A stretch of 47,495 nucleotides of DNA, from the NCBI GenBank assembly GCA_944321645.1, contig CALUMB010000011.1, positions 1 through 47,495 of the forward strand, read 5' to 3'. Source of the stretch: an uncultured Prevotella sp. Its GTDB lineage: Bacteria > Bacteroidota > Bacteroidia > Bacteroidales > Bacteroidaceae. Below the pieces are notes generated by a model. It was not told where the DNA came from, did no database searches, and worked only from the letters and a program-made list of their open reading frames with translations. Position 1 is the first letter of the stretch. Each line of letters opens with the position of its first letter. The position numbers were made by a program, and so were the translations under genes. Positions 42,323 to 47,495 of this stretch are shown one piece after another.

Positions 42323-42539
42323 AGAGAGTTGAATGGGGCGTTTCCCAATGTTTATTGGCTGCGCTGTTTGCAAATACACGCTCCCTTTGATTATGGAAGC
42401 CATTGCCGGGGCAGTGACAATTTGATGGCAATTGCTTTTGTGCATATAGCCGTGTGGCAGGAGATGGGGCTTGGGTGAATCCACGCAAGCGTGTGTTAAC
42501 GAATCTTAACCCGTGCGGGTTGCTTGGCGCTTTGTGCCG
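42323..42539. other. Non-coding spacer with small hairpins
   Basis: About 215 bases with no gene. CACGC/GCGTG at 42482-42493 and AACCCG/CGGGTT at about 42508-42521 form short perfect hairpins, the second following a TTAACGAATCTTAA stretch. Neither is followed by a T-run. Confidence 0.5.
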
Positions 42540-42634
42540 TTTCGCTTTCCAAAACGGGTCGTTTTGGGGGCTGAAACGGCACGTTTTGCATTGCGAAACG
42601 GCACGTTTTGGAACGTAAAACGGGGCGTTTTGCA
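42540..42634. repeat. 22-bp-period array C, five units
   Basis: TTT(T) words at 42540, 42562, 42584, 42606 and 42628 are exactly 22 bp apart. The junctions read AAAACGGGTCGTTTT, GAAACGGCACGTTTT (twice) and AAAACGGGGCGTTTT, each a 5-6-bp palindrome around three bases. It ends 59 bases before the stop of the minus-strand kinase-fusion gene. Confidence 0.85.
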
Positions 42635-42692
42635 ATGCGCTGTAAGCCAGGCGGTTACGGAGTGGCGGCGGAAACGCGGCTTTTAGCGTTGG

Positions 42693-44066
42693 TTAACACT
42701 TGCCGCCTGCGGCGTCGCTGCCATTGGCGGCCACGGCCTTGGCGGCCTGCACAATCATCTCGGCTGCGGTGGAGGCGGCGATGTGGTCGGTGCAGATGGT
42801 GAGGTCGTAGGCCGAGGGGTCGGCCCACGGGCGGCCTGTGTAGTGGCGGCAGTGGTTGGCGCGGCCTGTGTTTACGCGTGCTGCCTTGCGTGCTGCCTCG
42901 TCGGGGCTTAGGCCGAGGCGCGAGGCTATGCGGCGTGCGGCGTTGGCCGGGGCGGCGGTGACGAACACGCGGAGCACTTGCTGCCGGTCGCGCAGCACCC
43001 ATCCGGCCAGTCGGCCCACGATGACGCACGGCCCGCGGTGGGCAAGCTCGCGTATGGCGCGGCTCTGGGCCACGAAGATGGCGTCGTCCTTGGATGGGTT
43101 CATCGACTGCGGTATGCCGGTGTTGGCGGCCACTATCTCCCACAGCCGCGCCGTGGATATGTTCTGCTCGCTGCGCTCCACGGCCTCCGTGGCGTAGCCG
43201 AGGCGGCGGGCGGCGAGGTCCACCAGCTGGCGGTCGTAGCAGGGGCAGCCGAGGCGGCGGGCCACCTCGCGGGCCACGTCGTTGCCGCCGCTGCCGTAGG
43301 TGCGGGCTATGGCCACCACGAGGTGGCCGCCCTGCGGGCCGGGAGCGGCTGCGGGGGCAGCCTTGCGGGCGGGGTGGGGGATGAGCAGGCGGTCGAGCCA
43401 GGCTATGTGGGGCGCGATGACGCGCACCATCATGCCCACGTAGAACATGGATATGAGCGTGCCGGGGCCGACCATGGCCCAGTCCCACCGGCCGAAGTTT
43501 ATGAGCATGAACGCCGCGCCTATGCAGACGAGCAGCGTGTCGGTGCATATCTTCACCTTGCCGAAGTCGCGCCCGGTGAACTTTGCTATGGCCAGCGGGA
43601 AGCCTTCGCCCGCGAGCATGAGCGAGTCGCAGCGCACCTCCATGGCTATGCCGAAGGCCAGCACCGCGCCGCCCAGCAGCAGCTCGGCCAGGCGCAGGGG
43701 CAGGCCGATGGCCGCCGGCAGGCTCTCTGGCACCTGGAGGAAGCCCGTGAGCCACATCGTCAGGTCGGTGTAGAAGCCGAAGAGGAACGACACGGCTATC
43801 TGCAGCCACTGCCGCCGCTCGAAGTCGCGGCGCAGCAGGGCCACCTGCGCGGCTATGAAGAACACGTGCATCAGTATGGTGAGCTGGCCCATCGTAAGCC
43901 CCACGCCCGGCACGAGCGACAGCACGTAGGGCGGCGCCGATATGGGCGACGACCCGAGGTTGGCCCTGATGGACAGCGACGTGCCGAAGGCTATCACGAA
44001 CAGTATCACCACGAACGCGGCGTAACGCCGCGCCCACTCCTCCTTGCTCCTCTTCCTTGTTTCCAT
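42693..44066 (-). CDS. Membrane protein (YitT/YczE-like) fused to cytidylate-kinase-like domain
   Basis: 457 residues on the minus strand. The first ~225 residues hold about six membrane segments with RANLGSSPISAPPYVLSLVPG and MGQLTILMHVFFIA, resembling the YczE/DUF6198 branch of YitT-like membrane proteins. A basic Ala/Pro linker (HPARKAAPAAAPGPQGG) joins a ~200-residue kinase domain of the cytidylate-kinase-like family: IARTYGSGGNDVAREVARRLG (P-loop region), YDRQLVDLAAR, CVIVGRLAGWVLRD and RIASRLGLSPDEA. The kinase half is complete, so it may phosphorylate a nucleotide or sense one at the membrane. The transported or sensed molecule is unknown. 81 bases separate it from the upstream nuclease gene. 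Confidence 0.8.
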   Translation of the reverse strand: METRKRSKEEWARRYAAFVVILFVIAFGTSLSIRANLGSSPISAPPYVLSLVPGVGLTMGQLTILMHVFFIAAQVALLRRDFERRQWLQIAVSFLFGFYTDLTMWLTGFLQVPESLPAAIGLPLRLAELLLGGAVLAFGIAMEVRCDSLMLAGEGFPLAIAKFTGRDFGKVKICTDTLLVCIGAAFMLINFGRWDWAMVGPGTLISMFYVGMMVRVIAPHIAWLDRLLIPHPARKAAPAAAPGPQGGHLVVAIARTYGSGGNDVAREVARRLGCPCYDRQLVDLAARRLGYATEAVERSEQNISTARLWEIVAANTGIPQSMNPSKDDAIFVAQSRAIRELAHRGPCVIVGRLAGWVLRDRQQVLRVFVTAAPANAARRIASRLGLSPDEAARKAARVNTGRANHCRHYTGRPWADPSAYDLTICTDHIAASTAAEMIVQAAKAVAANGSDAAGGKC

Positions 44067-44147
44067 TTCTACAATCTTTCTTCCAGTGTTGTCGTTTCGT
44101 GCTGCCGCTTTCTGTTGTCGGCGGTGTGTGTTGGTCGGGTGGCCGTT

Positions 44148-45269
44148 TTACAGTCCGCCTGCTTCCAACTCTTTTTCTATCTCCTCTATGGTGGGCAGGC
44201 TGCCTTTTATGTCTTTGGGTAGTGCCTGCCCCAGTTCGTAGTCTGATATTCCGATGGGCTTGCTGATGTCGCGCAGTGCGTATTCGGCTTTTATGCGGTC
44301 TTTGGTCTTGCAGAGCAGCAGACCAATGGTGCGGTGGTCGCCCTCGTGGCATAAGGTGTCGTCGACGGCGGAGCAGTAGAAGTTGAGTTTCCCGATGTAC
44401 TCTGGCTTGAACTCGGTGTCTTTGAGTTCTATCACCAAGTATCTGTGCATGAATGCGTTGTACATGAGCAGGTCTATGTAGTAGTCGTCGCCCGACACCT
44501 CGATGTGGTATTGCCTACCCATGAAGGCGAAGCCTGCCCCCATCTCCAGCAGGAACTTCTCGACGTGGCGCACAAGCCCGATTTCGACGTCGCGCTCGTT
44601 GTACTGGTCGGTGAACGTGAGCATATCAAATATGTATGGGTCTTTGAGCATCGACGTTACCTCGCTGGCTTCGGGTGCAGGTAGCGTCTCGCCGAAGTTG
44701 TTTGCCAGTGCGCCGTGTTTGCCGTAGTGGTCGAGGCGTATGGCTTCTTGCAGGTAGCGTGTTGTCCAGTGTCCGGTTATGGCCTTCATCATATACCAGT
44801 AGCGGGCGCGTATGTCCTTGACATATTTCATTATGATGAGGTTGTGAGACCAGCTTAGGTGCTTGATAGGCAGGGTGAAGTTGTATTCCGGCAATTGCGA
44901 AATCGCTGATTTCGCAATTGGAGGATTGCCGCTTTTTGTCATTGTCAGCTCTTGGTTGTACTCTTTGAAGAATTGCATCATGTGCTGCATATTGCGCACG
45001 GTGAATCCTTTTATGGCCGAATGCTCGTTCTTCAAGTCGTCTGCCAGCCTTTGTAGGGTCTTCTTTCCCCAGCCGTCGGCTTCGATGCGGCGTTGCAGCA
45101 GTCCGCCGATGTCCCAATACATCCGCAGTGTCTCTTCGTTGGCGGTGTAGATTGCCCGTTGCTGGGCAAGCCTCACCCGTTGCCTTATCTGCCGCAGTAG
45201 CCCGGCGTAGTCGCCGAAAGCTTCTGCCGCAATGTTCGGGCTATATGTGTCGATGGTTCCTTTGGCCAT
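44148..45269 (-). CDS. DUF1016 (YhcG) PDDEXK nuclease domain protein
   Basis: 373 residues on the minus strand, starting at 45269 (MAKGTIDTY); the longer open frame upstream covers the promoter and is not likely used. The N-terminal DUF1016_N domain (about 15-170) has RQRVRLAQQRAIYTANEETL and YWDIGGLLQRR, then LAKSLP-like and LSWSHNLIIM elements. The C-terminal nuclease (about 200-345) has YIDLLMYN and LVIELKDTEFKPEYIGKLNFY, giving the D...ExK core. Family members are linked to DNA-end processing and defence-type loci, but their role is unsettled. A 13-bp perfect palindrome lies inside the gene, where the protein reads PPIAKSAISQLPE. Confidence 0.88.
   Translation of the reverse strand: MAKGTIDTYSPNIAAEAFGDYAGLLRQIRQRVRLAQQRAIYTANEETLRMYWDIGGLLQRRIEADGWGKKTLQRLADDLKNEHSAIKGFTVRNMQHMMQFFKEYNQELTMTKSGNPPIAKSAISQLPEYNFTLPIKHLSWSHNLIIMKYVKDIRARYWYMMKAITGHWTTRYLQEAIRLDHYGKHGALANNFGETLPAPEASEVTSMLKDPYIFDMLTFTDQYNERDVEIGLVRHVEKFLLEMGAGFAFMGRQYHIEVSGDDYYIDLLMYNAFMHRYLVIELKDTEFKPEYIGKLNFYCSAVDDTLCHEGDHRTIGLLLCKTKDRIKAEYALRDISKPIGISDYELGQALPKDIKGSLPTIEEIEKELEAGGL
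44892..44920. repeat. 13-bp perfect inverted repeat inside the DUF1016 coding sequence
   Basis: CAATTGCGAAATC (44892-44904) and GATTTCGCAATTG (44908-44920) are exact reverse complements around GCT. The frame stays open through it, encoding a short stretch (IAKSAISQL) between the two conserved domain parts. Confidence 0.85.
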
Positions 45270-45291
45270 GGAGTATGCTCGTTTTCTGCCG

Positions 45292-45299
45292 CAAAAGTA
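45292..45299 (-). promoter_or_regulatory. Candidate -7 box of the DUF1016 gene
   Basis: On the minus strand TACTTTTG followed by CGG, 22 bases before the start codon. The -33 region (around 45320) is a poor match, so only the -7 box is supported. Confidence 0.5.
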
Positions 45300-45439
45300 C
45301 ACTTTTTCCGCGAAACGGCGTAAGGGGCGGCCCACAATTTTGGCTCCTTGCGAGGCGGTTTCCGCGTTCCTCGCGCACGGCATCTATGCTGCCCGCACAG
45401 GCCCCGCGGCCCGGCGTTAACCGCTTTTATACGTTGGCA

Positions 45440-45471
45440 TTTGGCCACGTGGCGCGAATTTATTAACTTTG
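45440..45471 (+). promoter_or_regulatory. Promoter of gpmI
   Basis: The -33 TTTG (45440-45443) and -7 TAACTTTG (45464-45471) have an exact 20-base spacer and a C after the first G, a full match to the Bacteroidetes consensus. The start codon is 38 bases downstream. Confidence 0.92.
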
Positions 45472-45509
45472 CGGCCAGAACGAACGTTTATTTAATAAGG
45501 TAACACATT

Positions 45510-47036
45510 ATGGCAAAGAAAGCACTGCTGATGATCCTCGACGGATGGGGCATCGGCAAACACGGCGCGGGCGACGTGATTTACAACACCCCGACTCCTT
45601 ATCTCGACTATCTGACGGCCGTGAGCGCACACTCGCAGCTCCAGGCTTCGGGCGAGGACGTGGGCCTGCCCGACGGCCAGATGGGCAACTCCGAGGTGGG
45701 CCACCTCAACATCGGCGCGGGCCGCATCGTCTACCAAGACCTCGTGAAGATCAACCGCGCCTGCAAGGACGGCTCCATCATGCAGAACCCCGGCATCGTG
45801 AGCGCATACACCTACGCCAAGGAGCAGGGCAAGAAGCTCCACCTGATGGGCCTGACGAGCAACGGCGGCGTACACTCGTCGCTCGACCACCTCTACAAGC
45901 TCATCGAGATTGCCAAGGAATACGGCCTGAAGGAGACCTACGTACACTGCTTCATGGACGGCCGCGACACCGACCCGAAGAGCGGCGTGGGCTTCATACG
46001 CGACCTCGGGGAGCACTGCCGGGCCAACGGCGCAAGCATAGCCAGCATCGTGGGCCGCTTCTACGCCATGGACCGCGACAAGCGCTGGGCCCGCGTAAAG
46101 GAGGCTTACGACCTGCTCACCGAGGGCAAGGGCAAGCAGGCAGCCGACATGGTGAAAGCCATGGAGGAGAGCTACGCCGAGGGCGTGACCGACGAGTTCA
46201 TAAAGCCGATTAACAACTCCACCGTGGACGGCACGATACAGGAGGGCGACGTGGTGATATTCTTCAACTTCCGCAACGACCGCGCAAAGGAGCTCACGCA
46301 GGTGTTGACACAGCAGGATATGCCCGAGGAGGGAATGCACACCATCAAGGGGCTGCAATACTACTGCATGACACCCTACGACGCGTCGTTCACCGGCGTA
46401 AGCGTGCTCTTCCCCAAGGAGAACGTGGAGGACACCCTGGGCGAATACCTGAGCAAGCAGGGCAAGCGGCAGCTGCACACGGCGGAGACGGAGAAGTACG
46501 CCCACGTGACCTTCTTCTTCAACGGAGGCCGCGAGGCTCCCTTCGAGGGCGAGGACCGCATACTCGTGCCGTCGCCCAAGGTGGCCACGTATGACCTCAA
46601 GCCGGAGATGAGCGCATACGAGGTGAAGGACAAGCTCGTGGGAGCCATCAACACCGGGGAGTACGACTTCATCGTGGTCAACTTCGCCAACGGCGACATG
46701 GTGGGCCACACCGGCGTTTACAACGCCATAGCCAAGGCCGTGTGGGCAGTGGACAACTGCGTGCGCGAGGTCATCGAGGCAGCCAAGGCCAACGGCTACG
46801 AGGCCATTATCATAGCCGACCACGGCAACGCCGACAACGCCATCAACGCCGACGGCACGCCCAACACGGCCCACTCGCTCAACCCCGTGCCGTTCATCTA
46901 CGTCACCGACAACAACAGCGCGACGGTGAAAGACGGCCGCCTGGCCGACGTGGCCCCGTCCATACTCCACATCATGGGCCTGGAGCAGCCTGCCGACATG
47001 ACCGGCGAGAACCTGATTTCGGACAACATTAACTAA
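45510..47036 (+). CDS. gpmI: 2,3-bisphosphoglycerate-independent phosphoglycerate mutase
   Basis: 508 residues, the usual size. Alkaline-phosphatase-type metal-site motifs: LMILDGWG (metal Asp), [18 protein letters not shown] with the phosphorylated Ser, [38 protein letters not shown], then [12 protein letters not shown] and [11 protein letters not shown] near the end. It interconverts 3- and 2-phosphoglycerate in glycolysis with two Mn ions. A single-gene unit with its own strong promoter and terminator, which fits high expression. Confidence 0.98.
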   Translation: MAKKALLMILDGWGIGKHGAGDVIYNTPTPYLDYLTAVSAHSQLQASGEDVGLPDGQMGNSEVGHLNIGAGRIVYQDLVKINRACKDGSIMQNPGIVSAYTYAKEQGKKLHLMGLTSNGGVHSSLDHLYKLIEIAKEYGLKETYVHCFMDGRDTDPKSGVGFIRDLGEHCRANGASIASIVGRFYAMDRDKRWARVKEAYDLLTEGKGKQAADMVKAMEESYAEGVTDEFIKPINNSTVDGTIQEGDVVIFFNFRNDRAKELTQVLTQQDMPEEGMHTIKGLQYYCMTPYDASFTGVSVLFPKENVEDTLGEYLSKQGKRQLHTAETEKYAHVTFFFNGGREAPFEGEDRILVPSPKVATYDLKPEMSAYEVKDKLVGAINTGEYDFIVVNFANGDMVGHTGVYNAIAKAVWAVDNCVREVIEAAKANGYEAIIIADHGNADNAINADGTPNTAHSLNPVPFIYVTDNNSATVKDGRLADVAPSILHIMGLEQPADMTGENLISDNIN

Positions 47037-47055
47037 CGACACTTTTTCATTGTTT

Positions 47056-47117
47056 TCGGGAGCTTGTCCGCCGGCGGCCAACGAAGGCCGCTGCGGCAGG
47101 CTCCCGTTTTTTTCGTT
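47056..47117 (+). terminator. Rho-independent terminator of gpmI
   Basis: CGGGAGC (47057-47063) pairs with GCTCCCG (47100-47106), with an inner GCGGCC/GGCCGC stem around AACGAA, followed by a run of seven T residues. It lies about 20 bases after the stop. Confidence 0.9.
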
Positions 47118-47312
47118 GGGCTGCGGCGCCACGCAGCCGGCCCGCTTCGGCAACGCTTTGCATCGCGTTCAAAAATTAACCAACACCCCTGAAATACTTG
47201 ATTTATGTCAATTTTTCCCCGTTTGCCTTATCATTTGTTTGCAAAATTTCTTCCAATATACCCTTTTTTATTTATTTTTGTGATGCCAAGTTTAATTTTA
47301 AAACTTTAATTT
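47117..47312. promoter_or_regulatory. Spacer with candidate promoter for the last gene
   Basis: The only feature seen is a -7-like TATTTTTG at 47273-47280, followed by TG in an A+T-rich stretch 33 bases before the next start. A -33 box at the right distance is not clear. Confidence 0.4.
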
Positions 47313-47495
47313 ATGGTTAAAAAACTACTTTGTTCACTGTTCTCCGCGTTTGCGATGTCATTCGCGCTGAACGTTTCGGCCCAGACGTTCTACGCCGGGC
47401 TGAGCTATTCGTCGAGCACGGACGGGTGCATCTACTCGTTCGACCTCTCCGACGTATCAGCCAACACAGGCACGGTGCTGACCTTCCCCTATTCA
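47313..47495 (+). CDS. Start of a secreted protein (3' end outside window)
   Basis: The ATG at 47313 opens a signal peptide (KKLLCSLFSAFAMSFALNVSAQ) with a clear cleavage site, followed by TFYAGLSYSSSTDGCIYSFD. Only 61 codons are visible, so no family can be named. The Ser/Thr/Tyr-rich strand pattern after the signal suggests a beta-rich surface or secreted protein. The frame stays open to the window edge. Confidence 0.65.
   Translation, partial: MVKKLLCSLFSAFAMSFALNVSAQTFYAGLSYSSSTDGCIYSFDLSDVSANTGTVLTFPYS

Noticed and set aside
44100..45383. Longer start for the DUF1016 protein upstream of 45269
   Set aside because: The added residues cover the -7 box and have no similarity to the family N-terminus, whereas MAKGTIDTY is a normal start.

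Overview
The window comes from a Gram-negative member of the Bacteroidales with a fairly high G+C core genome. The evidence is a Bacteroidetes-type division and cell-wall (dcw) cluster, a C-terminal fragment that looks like the type IX secretion protein PorZ, lipoproteins carrying surface-export signals, and promoters of the Bacteroidetes form (TTTG, about 20 bases, TAnnTTTG). Short-word repeats between genes recall Prevotella-like genomes, but I cannot assign a genus from this sequence alone.

Layout. (1) 1-1358: end of a PorZ-like gene and a membrane acyltransferase. (2) 1359-3011: a long repeat-rich spacer with a 45-bp tandem repeat, an inverted-repeat element and a 22-bp-period array. (3) 3012-13517: a six-gene operon with its own promoter and a strong terminator. 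It holds an inner-membrane HEAT-repeat protein, a processive-type GT2 glycosyltransferase, a TPR plus outer-membrane beta-barrel protein, a DUF4838 glycosidase-like protein, a DUF1573 lipoprotein and a large surface lipoprotein. The first three have the architecture of a synthase-dependent exopolysaccharide machine, but the set is not one of the named systems I know. (4) 14236-15291, minus strand: an M20 deacetylase (ArgE-like). (5) 15396-32464: the dcw cluster mraZ-rsmH-ftsL-ftsI-murE-mraY-murD-ftsW-murG-murC-ftsQ-ftsA-ftsZ, then yqeY and a terminator. The mraZ promoter carries three MraZ boxes at exact 10-bp spacing. Four gaps inside the cluster hold short-word or hairpin repeats. (6) 32517-34047: a HipB/HipA toxin-antitoxin pair. 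(7) 34298-42298: a lower-G+C region with a candidate structured leader or small RNA ending in a terminator, then eight consecutive genes for exported proteins. These include a secreted caspase-like protease, a SEL1-repeat protein fused to an outer-membrane beta-barrel, two related small secreted proteins (one with a DnaJ-like cysteine motif) and a surface lipoprotein. (8) 42540-45269: another 22-bp array and two minus-strand genes, a membrane protein fused to a cytidylate-kinase-like domain and a DUF1016/PDDEXK nuclease. (9) 45440-47114: gpmI with a textbook promoter and terminator. (10) 47313-end: the start of a secreted protein.

The dcw block makes and uses the peptidoglycan precursor: MurC, MurD and MurE build the stem peptide, MraY and MurG make lipid II, FtsW and FtsI polymerise and cross-link it at the septum, and FtsL, FtsQ, FtsA and FtsZ organise the divisome. 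The two best candidates for undescribed systems are the six-gene envelope-glycan operon (3.0-13.5 kb) and the secreted-caspase/SEL1-barrel operon (34.8-42.2 kb). Their functions are inferred from architecture and have not been shown.
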